From Mollicutes bacterium (GTDB lineage: Bacteria; Bacillota_I; Bacilli_A; Izemoplasmatales; Izemoplasmataceae): a stretch of 64,000 nt of DNA. Numbering within the stretch: position 1 is the first letter of the stretch; each line of letters begins with the position of its first letter. Positions 1 through 8,373 of the stretch are shown piece after piece. Below the pieces are notes generated by a model. That model saw only the letters and a list, made by a program, of their open reading frames with translations, was not told where the DNA came from and made no database searches. The stretch lies in NCBI GenBank assembly GCA_003552925.1, contig PUOX01000025.1, forward strand, positions 49,816 through 113,815. Direction: 5' to 3'. The translations under genes and the position numbers were made by a program.

Positions 1-1
1 C

Positions 2-280
2 AAAGAAATCGAGAACATTTTGAAAAACGCGGAATTGATTCGAGACGATAAAAACAACCACAAAGTGACCATCGGCAAAACCGTCAAACTTAAAATCAAC
101 GACAACCCCCCAAAGGATTACAACATCGTCGGTTCGCTCGAAGCGGACCCCTTCGACAACAAGATCTCCAACGAATCGCCCATCGGCAAGGCCGTTTTGG
201 GCCACAAGAAGGGCGACAAGACCCGCATCAAAACCGAAGCCAACCGCGAGTTGAACATCGAAATTCTCGACGTGAAATAA
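2..280 (+). CDS. greA: Transcription elongation factor GreA, C-terminal part (5' end outside window)
   Basis: Open frame from the window edge; ...PKDYNIVGSLEADPFDNKISNESPIGKAVLGHKKGD matches the GreA C-terminal domain; followed by hairpin + T-tract. Confidence 0.88.
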   Translation, partial: KEIENILKNAELIRDDKNNHKVTIGKTVKLKINDNPPKDYNIVGSLEADPFDNKISNESPIGKAVLGHKKGDKTRIKTEANRELNIEILDVK

Positions 281-306
281 AAGAATGCGACCCATTCTTT
301 TTTTCA
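280..306 (+). terminator. Rho-independent terminator after greA
   Basis: AAGAATG-cgaccc-ATTCTTTTTTTT hairpin with T-tract. Confidence 0.6.
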
Positions 307-325
307 TTCTTAAGGAGTGGTCCTA

Positions 326-1012
326 ATGCGTATCGGCGCCGTATTGGCGATGGAAGAAGAAATGAGCGTTCTCTTGCGCTTTTCAACGTTTCACAAAACG
401 ACGTTTCGAGACTACGACGTTTACGAAGGAAAGCTCGGCGACCACAGCGTCTTTGTCTTGCGGCTGGCCATCGGCAAAGTCCAAGCCGCGCACATGACGA
501 CGCTCTTTTTGGAGCACTACCGTTTGGACGCGATTGTCAACGTCGGCATCGCCGGCGGCTTGCAAGCCGAACTGGGCGATGTGATTTTGGCGCGCGGCGC
601 CCTTTACCACGACGTCGACGTCACCGCCTTCGGCGATTATGAACCGGGGCAGCTTCCCGGATTCGAGACCGTGTTCGCAAGCGACGCCGGATTGCTGGAA
701 AAAGGCAAGCAAGCGCTTGAAAAAGCGAACATGCCCTTCAAAACCGGGCTGCTTTGTTCGGGGGATTCTTTCGCGGTCGACATGACCCCGTTCGCGCCGT
801 TTATGAAACGCTACGACGACTTGCTAGGCGTCGATATGGAAAGCGCGCCTGTTGGGCATGTGGCTTTTTTGATGGGCGTTCCGTTTTTGGCCATCCGCGG
901 CATTTCCGACTGCATCGGCAAAGCCGACCAGCTTGACGACCACGAAGCCCGGGCAGAACGCGCCTGCTATCGCGCAGCGGAAGCGTTTGTCGAAGTGGTA
1001 AAGGCCCTATGA
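326..1012 (+). CDS. mtnN: 5'-methylthioadenosine/S-adenosylhomocysteine nucleosidase
   Basis: MRIGAVLAMEEEM N-terminus, VNVGIAGGL, SGDSF, VDMESAPVGHVAF motifs; RBS aaggagtgg. Confidence 0.9.
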   Translation: MRIGAVLAMEEEMSVLLRFSTFHKTTFRDYDVYEGKLGDHSVFVLRLAIGKVQAAHMTTLFLEHYRLDAIVNVGIAGGLQAELGDVILARGALYHDVDVTAFGDYEPGQLPGFETVFASDAGLLEKGKQALEKANMPFKTGLLCSGDSFAVDMTPFAPFMKRYDDLLGVDMESAPVGHVAFLMGVPFLAIRGISDCIGKADQLDDHEARAERACYRAAEAFVEVVKAL

Positions 1013-1740
1013 AGTTTTCGATGACCATCGAAGGCCAAGACGTCCGTTTTGACATTACCCGCCGCAAGCGGCAAAAACGCATCTACATCAAACCCCACAA
1101 ACATCACCATTACCGCGTCAGCGCGCCCTACCACGCTTCGAAGCGCGACATCGAGGCGGCCATCAAGTTGTTCAAAAAGGAAATCCTGGCCATGCCGGCG
1201 CTCATCACCCCTTTCGAGCGTCTTTTGCATGGTGAAACCGTGAAACTGTTCGGAAGCGACATCCCCGTGCGTCTCCATTCTGCAACACGCCGACACACAA
1301 CGTTCGAAGAGGACGTTTTGCATCTATATACGCCGGGCGACGATGAACTTCTAGACAAAAAAGCCGTCGAACGGCGCTTGAAGAAACTCTTTTTGCACGA
1401 AGTGCAACGCTTGCACGAAACGATGCAGCGCATGTATCCGGAGCTAATTGAAGGCAATGTGGATTTTTCTTGCCGCTACATGAAAAGCAAGTTCGGCAGC
1501 GCGCAGCCGCAAACGCGAAAAGTGACGCTCAATTTGGCGTTGGTGCATTATCCATTCGTGTACACGGAATACATCTACGCGCATGAAATGGCGCATTTTC
1601 TCCACCCCAACCATTCTTCCGCGTTTTACCGTACGCTCGGCCGCCTTTGCCCGAACCACAAAACGCTTCGAAAAAGTCTTGATGAGTACCATAAAGCCTA
1701 CACAACCGTTGAAACTCGTGACAAAACAAGCGCGGTTTAG
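1009..1740 (+). CDS. YgjP-type (SprT-like/DUF45) zinc metallopeptidase
   Basis: YIYAHEMAHFLHPNHSSAFY: HExxH with downstream His; N-terminal RRKRQKRIYIKP typical of YgjP-like proteins. Confidence 0.75.
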   Translation: MKFSMTIEGQDVRFDITRRKRQKRIYIKPHKHHHYRVSAPYHASKRDIEAAIKLFKKEILAMPALITPFERLLHGETVKLFGSDIPVRLHSATRRHTTFEEDVLHLYTPGDDELLDKKAVERRLKKLFLHEVQRLHETMQRMYPELIEGNVDFSCRYMKSKFGSAQPQTRKVTLNLALVHYPFVYTEYIYAHEMAHFLHPNHSSAFYRTLGRLCPNHKTLRKSLDEYHKAYTTVETRDKTSAV

Positions 1741-1772
1741 TATACTATGACTGAATACGAGGAGGCGAAGCC

Positions 1773-2333
1773 ATGTTCCATCATTGCATAAACATCAAGA
1801 AATGCATCCCCGACTTCCATGTGGAAAACGTCTACGCCTTGGACGCGAAATCTTTATACGACCGTGGATTCCGTGTGCTTCTTGTCGACATCGACAACAC
1901 GCTCATGTCTTATGAAGAAAAGGACCCGACCGACCGTGTGCGCGGCTTTGTAAGCGCAATGCACAAAGAAGGCCTTGAAATCGTGTTGATCTCCAACAAC
2001 CGCAAAAAGCGGATCAAACCGTATGCGGACGCGCTTGGCGTACCTTGTATCTTCGGCGCGAAGAAACCTCTAAAACGCGGATTTTTGAGCGCGCTTAAGA
2101 AGTTGGACACGGCGCAAAAGAAAGAAGCCGTCCTTGTGGTGGGCGACCAGCTGCTTACCGATGTTTACGGCGCAAAGCGCGCCGGTTTGAGCGTTGCGCT
2201 CGTTCGTCCGATTCGCAAAGAAACGGAAAAATGGTTCACACGGCTAAACCGCATTGTCGAACGAAAAATTCTGAAAAAGATCGCGAAACGGTATCCTGAG
2301 AAATACGAAGCTTTAGAGCTCGCCAAGAGGTGA
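1773..2333 (+). CDS. YqeG family HAD-IIIA phosphatase
   Basis: VLLVDIDNTLMSYEEKDP, LISNNRKKRIKPYADALGV, VVGDQLLTDVYGAKRAG; upstream of yqeH as in Firmicutes. Confidence 0.88.
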   Translation: MFHHCINIKKCIPDFHVENVYALDAKSLYDRGFRVLLVDIDNTLMSYEEKDPTDRVRGFVSAMHKEGLEIVLISNNRKKRIKPYADALGVPCIFGAKKPLKRGFLSALKKLDTAQKKEAVLVVGDQLLTDVYGAKRAGLSVALVRPIRKETEKWFTRLNRIVERKILKKIAKRYPEKYEALELAKR

Positions 2334-2337
2334 TTCG

Positions 2338-3429
2338 ATGAGCAAACTGTTATGCATCGGTTGCGGCGGAGAACTGCAAAACACCGATGAAACCAAACCT
2401 TTTTACACGCCGAAAGCGTTGGACACCGACGAAACCATCTATTGCCAGCGCTGTTTCAAAATGCGCCATTACGGCAAGGTGATTCCGACGTATCTAAACG
2501 AGCAGGACTACCAGATGATGCTCGACAACATCGACCCCAACGCCCTCTTGGTGCAAGTGGTCGACCTCTTTGACATTGAGGGGTCGATGATTCCCGCCAT
2601 CACCCGTCTGGCGACGGAGAAGAACTTGATCGTCGTCGCCAACAAGCGCGACCTTCTCCCTAAGAGTGTCAAAGACGCCAAGCTCAAGCATCGTTTGAAC
2701 GCCATTTTGCATCAGGAAGGGTTGAAGCCGCTGACGATCGAACTGACGAGCGCGGTCAAAAACCACGGCATCGATAAACTTATCGAAACCATTTCCGCCT
2801 ACGCCAAAGGCCGCGACGTCTATTTCATCGGCGCAACGAACGTTGGCAAGAGCACGCTGATCAACCACATGATCAGCGCTTCGGCGCGCCAAAAGAGCGA
2901 GCCGATCACGACATTTTTCGCCCCCGGCACCACGCAGGGCTTCATTGAGATTCCTTTTGACGACCTTCATGTCTACGACACCCCGGGGCTGTTCAAGAAG
3001 AACCATTTCTTTCAGATTCTTTCGGACGACGCCTTGAAAAAAATTCAGCCGAAAAAGGAAATCAACCCGAGAGTCTATCAGCTTGAAGTCAACCAGACGA
3101 TGTTCATCGGCGGGCTGGTGCGCATCGATTTCTTGAAAGGGCTGCCTTCGCAGTTCGTCTTTTACTGCGGCAACGACGTGCCGCTGCACCGCACTAAGAT
3201 GATCAACGCCGACACGTTTTACGACAAGCATCTCCATCACTTGCTTGTGCCGCCTTTTGAAGGCGAAGAGCCGATGGAGTTCCGCGTCAACCAAATCCCC
3301 TTGAAACGCGACTCCAAAACCGACATCATCTTCCCGGGGCTGGGGTTTGTGACCGTCAAAGGCATCGGCGTATTAAGGGTCTACACCCCGAAAGAAATCA
3401 CCCCCTACCACCGCGAGGCTCTTATATGA
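2338..3429 (+). CDS. yqeH: Ribosome biogenesis GTPase YqeH
   Basis: N-terminal Cys4 zinc motif CIGCGGELQ...YCQRCF; circularly permuted GTPase motifs NKRDLLPKS, GATNVGKSTLIN, DTPGL. Confidence 0.93.
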   Translation: MSKLLCIGCGGELQNTDETKPFYTPKALDTDETIYCQRCFKMRHYGKVIPTYLNEQDYQMMLDNIDPNALLVQVVDLFDIEGSMIPAITRLATEKNLIVVANKRDLLPKSVKDAKLKHRLNAILHQEGLKPLTIELTSAVKNHGIDKLIETISAYAKGRDVYFIGATNVGKSTLINHMISASARQKSEPITTFFAPGTTQGFIEIPFDDLHVYDTPGLFKKNHFFQILSDDALKKIQPKKEINPRVYQLEVNQTMFIGGLVRIDFLKGLPSQFVFYCGNDVPLHRTKMINADTFYDKHLHHLLVPPFEGEEPMEFRVNQIPLKRDSKTDIIFPGLGFVTVKGIGVLRVYTPKEITPYHREALI

Positions 3430-4004
3430 TGATGCGCCGCATCAAAGCCGACCTTGACGCCACCTTCCGCGAAGACTCCGAACGCAAAACGCATGTTTAC
3501 GGCGTGCTTTCGACCGCGCTCGCCCTTGCGCGCCTCCACAAAATCGATGGCCGCAAAGCGGCGCTGGCTTCGCTTTTGCACGACATGACCAAACACTTGA
3601 CGGAGGAAGCGCACCGGCGCATGATTCTGCGAGGTTACGGCGAATGGGTCTTGCACGCATTCGCGCCGCCTTTGTACCATGCGTTCAGCGCCGTCGTTTT
3701 GGCGCATGAACATTATGGCGTCAAGGATTTGGACGTTTTGCAGGCGATTGAATCGCACACCATCGGGCGAGCGGGCATGACGCCGCTTGAAAAAATCGTC
3801 TTCATCAGCGACTACACCGAACCGAACCGCCCCTACGAAGCCTGCCGCGAGGTGCGCGAAGTGGCGTTTAAAGATCTCGACAAAGCCGTATACATGGCCA
3901 TGGACAATTCCATCCGGCTGTTTGAGAAAGAAGGCGGGTTCATCCCGAAGACCGCCTACGAAGCACGCGAATACTATAGAGAAAGAGGGAATGCGCATGG
4001 ATGA
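3426..4004 (+). CDS. yqeK: YqeK-type HD-domain bis(5'-nucleosyl)-tetraphosphatase
   Basis: SLLHDMTKHL, AIESHTIGRAGMTPLEKIVFISDYTEPNR; overlaps yqeH stop. Confidence 0.87.
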   Translation: MMMRRIKADLDATFREDSERKTHVYGVLSTALALARLHKIDGRKAALASLLHDMTKHLTEEAHRRMILRGYGEWVLHAFAPPLYHAFSAVVLAHEHYGVKDLDVLQAIESHTIGRAGMTPLEKIVFISDYTEPNRPYEACREVREVAFKDLDKAVYMAMDNSIRLFEKEGGFIPKTAYEAREYYRERGNAHG

Positions 4005-4341
4005 GAAACTGCAGTTGACAATCGACACGCTTCAAGATGTGAAAATCGGCGACATCGTCGTCTTCGACATGAGGGAGACCTCGCCCTTTTTCGATTACGT
4101 CGTCCTCTCAAGCGCGAACAACCCCCGCCAGTTGAAAGCGGGCATGAACCGTTTGAAAAAAGCGTTCGACGAAAAAGGCCACGAGCCCTTCAAAAGCGAA
4201 GGCGGACCCGACACGAAATGGCTGTTGCTTGACGGCGGCGACTTGATTGTGAACATTTTCACCCGCGAAGAACGAGCCTATTACAATTTGGAAAAAATGT
4301 GGCACGACGTGCCGCGTAAAGAAATAGAAAACATCGAATGA
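3997..4341 (+). CDS. rsfS: Ribosome silencing factor RsfS
   Basis: DYVVLSSANNPRQLKA...EGGPDTKWLLLDGGDLIVNIFTREERAYYNLEKMW. Confidence 0.92.
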   Translation: MDEKLQLTIDTLQDVKIGDIVVFDMRETSPFFDYVVLSSANNPRQLKAGMNRLKKAFDEKGHEPFKSEGGPDTKWLLLDGGDLIVNIFTREERAYYNLEKMWHDVPRKEIENIE

Positions 4342-4346
4342 AAAAG

Positions 4347-4393
4347 AAAAACCGCCCCTTCCTCCGAACCATAAGGTGAAAGGGGCGGTTTTT
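4347..4393 (+). terminator. Rho-independent terminator after rsfS, abutting comEA start
   Basis: AAAAACCGCCCCTT ... AAGGGGCGGTTTTT, 14-bp stem and T-tract. Confidence 0.75.
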
Positions 4394-4395
4394 GT

Positions 4396-4920
4396 ATGGA
4401 TAAGAACATCAGATTTGTCGTTTTGGGCGTCTTTGCACTCATTGTCTGTGCGGTTCTCATTTTCAACACAAGCGCGGCCTCGCCGCCGCCGATCTTCGAA
4501 GAGACCGAACTTCCCCCAGCCACTTCGAGCGTGTACATCGATTTGAAAGGCGAAGTGAGGAAGCCGGGCGTTTACCGTGTCGAAGAAGGCACACGGCTTT
4601 TCCAAGCGATTGCGATGGCCGGAGGCGTAACGGATGAAGCCGATTTGAGCGGCATCAACCAAAGCAAGGTTCTTCACGACGGCCGGGCTTACACTGTGCC
4701 TACGTATCGTGAAGAGGTTGAAGAAGAAGGCCTCATCAACATCAACACCGCAGACGCCGACAAATTGGCCGAGCTGCCAAGCATCGGTCCCTCGACGGCG
4801 CAGGCAATCATCGATTATCGCCAGGCGGAAGGGTTCTTCAAAGACATCGACGAGATTGTGAAAGTAAGCGGCATCGGAGAAGCCACTTTTGAGAAGATTG
4901 CGTTGCTTATCACCGTTTAA
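4396..4920 (+). CDS. comEA: Competence protein ComEA (TM + SLBB + helix-hairpin-helix)
   Basis: N-terminal TM, SLBB VYIDLKGEVRKPGVYRVEEGTRLFQAIAMAGG, HhH ININTADADKLAELPSIGPSTAQAIIDYR. Confidence 0.92.
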   Translation: MDKNIRFVVLGVFALIVCAVLIFNTSAASPPPIFEETELPPATSSVYIDLKGEVRKPGVYRVEEGTRLFQAIAMAGGVTDEADLSGINQSKVLHDGRAYTVPTYREEVEEEGLININTADADKLAELPSIGPSTAQAIIDYRQAEGFFKDIDEIVKVSGIGEATFEKIALLITV

Positions 4921-6988
4921 GCATTCGGGTCATCTCCTCGTCGTGCCGGCGGTGCTTGGCGTCTACGGGCTGATGCATCCGTGGCTTTGGGTGTTGGCGC
5001 TTGTTTTGACGGTTCGGCTGGCGTTTTTTGATTGGCGTCTCGCCGCCGCCGTCATCGTGGTCGTATCTTTGGGCGTTTGGCGCTTTCATGCGCCGAACGT
5101 TCTCCCAAAAGGGACGAAGCACGAAGGGGAAGTTCTCTTTGTCCAGGGTGAACGGGCGTTTCCCCGCATGGGGGTAGCTACTGAAGGAGTGCGGTTGTTG
5201 GTGTTTCACGAAGAGGCCGCCAAATTCGTCCCCGGCGACCGCGCCGTCGTGTATGGCGATGCGGTCGAGGCCGAGTTTTCAGGATTTTTCGACGACTTCG
5301 ATTACCAGCGGCATTTGCGCGGCGAGGGGATACACGGGGTGGTCTACGCCGATGCCATCGACAAGGTTGAAGGAGAATTTTCGCTTTATTCGCTGCGGGG
5401 TAGCGTCTTCACTTATGTACAGAGGAACTTTGGCGAAAGCCGAAAGTATGTCGAGGCGTTCGTTTTGGCCGAACGCGGCAGCTTCGACGAAGCGACGATT
5501 GCCTCGATTTCCCAAGCCGGGTTGATGCACTTGTTTGCGGTGTCGGGGTTGCACGTTTCGCTGTTGGCGCTGGCTGTATACAAAGCGATGCGCCTGTTGA
5601 CGAAAAACCCGCTTGTGTTAGAAGTGGCCGTCGCTTGTTTTTTGGCGGCGTTTTTGTTTTTGACGGGGTTTTCGCCTTCGGTGCTCAGGGCTTCTTTTCT
5701 GGCGGTGTTTCTGCTTGCAAACAAACGTTTCGGGTGGGGCTTTTCTCCGGTCGACGCGCTTTCGTATCTTGCGCTTTTTCTTTTGGCGTTTTCACCGTTT
5801 TCTGCGTTTCATGCAGGTTATCAACTCAGTTTTTCGGTTAGTTTTTCCATCTTGCTTTCAAGACGGTATTTGTCGAAAAGAAATCCGGTTGCGCAAAGTT
5901 TCGCCGTTTCGCTGATCGCCTTTTTGACGTCGTTGCCGGTGGTACTTTCGATGCAGTACGGGGTGAACTTGCTTACGGTGTTTTTCAACGTTCTTTACGT
6001 CTGGTTTTTTGTGGCGGTGTTCCTTCCGGCGACATACATCCTATTTCTATTGCCTTTTCTCGAGCCGCTTTTTTTGGCGCTTTCAGGAGTGTTTGAAGCG
6101 AGTTTGGACTGGCTTGACCGGTTCGAGGGGTTCCGTGTGTCTTTGTACATCCCCCGGGGGTTATGGACGCTTGCGTATTTCGTTTTGTTGTATGGGTTTC
6201 TTGTCCGTTTGACGACGGGCAAGGAGTGGTTGCAATCTTTTTTTGTGCTTGGATTGTTTGTGATGGTGGTTGCGTTTTCTGCGTATTTGGCGCCTTATCA
6301 GGAAGTGACGATGTTCGCGGTGCACGGGGATGCGTTCTTGGTTCGCGACGCGCATCATCGCTGCAATATCCTCATCGATGCCGGTGAAAGCGACCGCAGG
6401 GAGTCTTTGGCCAACGCGCTTTCGAGGATGAACATCCGGCATTTGGATTACGTTTTCATCACGCATAAGCATTACGACCATTATGGTGGCTATGAAAGCG
6501 TGGCGAACCGTTTCCCAATCGGGCATACCGTGACGAACCGAGACATAGCTTCTTACGAAGGCCGAGAGATTGCCTGCGGCGAACTAAAGTTTATTTTGTT
6601 TCCCTTAGAGCATCCGCATGCCGGTGAAAACGACCGGTCGCTAGTGATAAGGATGGCAATCGGAGGCGAAACGTACTTGTTCACCGGCGATATTGAAACC
6701 CCGAGGGAACAAACCCTTTTAGAACTGGGCCGCAGCTTAGAAGCCGACGTCCTCAAAGTGCCCCACCACGGCTCCCTCACCTCTTCGACGCTCCCCTTTC
6801 TTGAAGCGGTTTCCGCGAGCGACGCCATGGTGTCCGCCCACTGGAATTCCCGCTTCAATCATCCCCACCCAAGCGTGATGGAGCGTTATGAAGCGCTGGG
6901 CATCGACCTTCACCGTATCGACGAAGAGGGAAGTGTCCGCTTTCGCTACCTTTTTCACCGCCGATTCAAAAAAACCGCTTTTGAATAA
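4889..6988 (+). CDS. comEC: DNA internalization-related competence protein ComEC/Rec2
   Basis: Polytopic competence domain (GLMHLFAVSGLHVSLL) plus metallo-beta-lactamase domain (FITHKHYDHYGGY, VPHHGS); apparent TTG start, exact start uncertain. Confidence 0.9.
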   Translation: MRRLRCLSPFKHSGHLLVVPAVLGVYGLMHPWLWVLALVLTVRLAFFDWRLAAAVIVVVSLGVWRFHAPNVLPKGTKHEGEVLFVQGERAFPRMGVATEGVRLLVFHEEAAKFVPGDRAVVYGDAVEAEFSGFFDDFDYQRHLRGEGIHGVVYADAIDKVEGEFSLYSLRGSVFTYVQRNFGESRKYVEAFVLAERGSFDEATIASISQAGLMHLFAVSGLHVSLLALAVYKAMRLLTKNPLVLEVAVACFLAAFLFLTGFSPSVLRASFLAVFLLANKRFGWGFSPVDALSYLALFLLAFSPFSAFHAGYQLSFSVSFSILLSRRYLSKRNPVAQSFAVSLIAFLTSLPVVLSMQYGVNLLTVFFNVLYVWFFVAVFLPATYILFLLPFLEPLFLALSGVFEASLDWLDRFEGFRVSLYIPRGLWTLAYFVLLYGFLVRLTTGKEWLQSFFVLGLFVMVVAFSAYLAPYQEVTMFAVHGDAFLVRDAHHRCNILIDAGESDRRESLANALSRMNIRHLDYVFITHKHYDHYGGYESVANRFPIGHTVTNRDIASYEGREIACGELKFILFPLEHPHAGENDRSLVIRMAIGGETYLFTGDIETPREQTLLELGRSLEADVLKVPHHGSLTSSTLPFLEAVSASDAMVSAHWNSRFNHPHPSVMERYEALGIDLHRIDEEGSVRFRYLFHRRFKKTAFE

Positions 6989-7023
6989 AGACGCGTATGC
7001 TATAATGGGACTGAGGTGATGAC

Positions 7024-7989
7024 ATGCAAGAGAACATCATGGTTTTTTACGGGGAAGACAGTTTCCACATCCGCAGCAAAATCAGCCAGCTGGTCAAAAA
7101 ACATGACATTGACGACTACAACGTGACGGTTTACGATTGCGAGGAAACGCCGATCCGCGACGCCGTCAACGACGCCATGACCATCCCGTTCATGAGTGAA
7201 AAGAAAATCGTCGTGGCCAAAAACGCCCATTTCCTAGGCACCCATCCGCCAAAAAAAGCTCTCGAACAAGACGAGAGCTACTTGCTTGAATACTTGAAGA
7301 ACCCCTCGGAAACGACGGTGTTCATCCTCACCGTGCCCGCGCCGAGGCTTGATGGCCGGAAGGATTTGGTGAAGCGGTTGAAAGAAACGTCGGAAATTGT
7401 CGAATGCAAGCTGAAAAGCGCTCAAGACCTCGCGACATGGGTCAAACGCCAAATCGCCAACGCCGGCCTCCATATCGAACACGACGCGATGCAAGAACTC
7501 ATGAAACGCATCCAAAGCAGCACCGAACTCGCCTTTCAAGAAGTGAGGAAACTCCTGCTTTACGCCCAAGGCGAAAGCACCATCGACAAATCCATCGTCG
7601 AACGGGTCATCACCCGCAACATCGAAGACAACGTGTATGAAATCACCAACGCCATGCTGGAGAAAAACCACAAAAGAGCCTTGGAAGTCTATCACGATTT
7701 GATCATGTATAGCGAAGACCCCTTGCGCATCCTCGGCATCGTCGTCACCAAGTTCCGCGAGATGCTCCAGGTGAAAACGCTGCTTGAACAAGGAAAATCG
7801 CAAGACGACATCCAACACTATTTCAACGTCAAAAGCGGCCGCGCCTATTACATGGTGCAAAACGCGAAAAGCGTCCCCAAAGACAAAATCGAACACCACC
7901 TAAGAGAACTCGAACACCTCGATTATTCGATCAAAAGCGGGCGTGTGGACAAAAAGATGGCGCTTGAATTGTTCATTCTCGGCACATAA
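7024..7989 (+). CDS. holA: DNA polymerase III delta subunit
   Basis: MVFYGEDSFHIRSKI...; position between comEC and rpsT matches Firmicutes synteny; HolA C-terminal DPLRILGIVVTKFREML. Confidence 0.87.
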   Translation: MQENIMVFYGEDSFHIRSKISQLVKKHDIDDYNVTVYDCEETPIRDAVNDAMTIPFMSEKKIVVAKNAHFLGTHPPKKALEQDESYLLEYLKNPSETTVFILTVPAPRLDGRKDLVKRLKETSEIVECKLKSAQDLATWVKRQIANAGLHIEHDAMQELMKRIQSSTELAFQEVRKLLLYAQGESTIDKSIVERVITRNIEDNVYEITNAMLEKNHKRALEVYHDLIMYSEDPLRILGIVVTKFREMLQVKTLLEQGKSQDDIQHYFNVKSGRAYYMVQNAKSVPKDKIEHHLRELEHLDYSIKSGRVDKKMALELFILGT

Positions 7990-7992
7990 GCA

Positions 7993-8027
7993 TAAAAAAA
8001 TCTATTCCTCGGGGAATAGATTTTTTA
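7993..8027. terminator. Bidirectional terminator between holA(+) and rpsT(-)
   Basis: AAAAAAATCTATTCC-tcgg-GGAATAGATTTTTT. Confidence 0.8.
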
Positions 8028-8285
8028 CAATGTATTGACACGCTTTTGCAGGCGTGATTTGTTACGCGCCACGAAGTTTTTCTTGTAAATGCCTTTCGCG
8101 AGAGCCTTGTCGAGTTTTTTGTGAGCGCGGGCAAGGGCGATTTGAGCTTCTTTTTGGTCGCCTTTCTCCACGCTTTTTTCGACGTTTTTCATTGCCGTTT
8201 TCAAACTTTGTTTGAACATGCGGTATTGGCGACGTTTTTGTGCATCTTGTCGTACGCGTTTTCTTTGTTGGGCCATGTTTGCCAT
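8025..8285 (-). CDS. rpsT: 30S ribosomal protein bS20
   Basis: Short basic protein MAQQRKRVRQDAQKRRQYRMFKQSLKTAMKNVEK...HKKLDKALAKGIYKKNFVARNKSRLQK. Confidence 0.95.
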   Translation of the reverse strand: MANMAQQRKRVRQDAQKRRQYRMFKQSLKTAMKNVEKSVEKGDQKEAQIALARAHKKLDKALAKGIYKKNFVARNKSRLQKRVNTL

Positions 8286-8373
8286 AAATTCTCACCTCCA
8301 TTTTTGCAAGCGGGTATATTTTATCAAATCGCATAAGAAAAAGCAATCCCCACGTTGCGAAAGGTGCAGAAAC

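Noticed and set aside
2494-3294. 266-aa antisense ORF in yqeH
   Set aside because: Shadow ORF; yqeH motifs occupy the opposite strand.
4889-4920. Overlap of comEA and comEC read as possible frameshift
   Set aside because: Both proteins are complete and in different frames; short overlap with alternative TTG/ATG starts is ordinary translational coupling.
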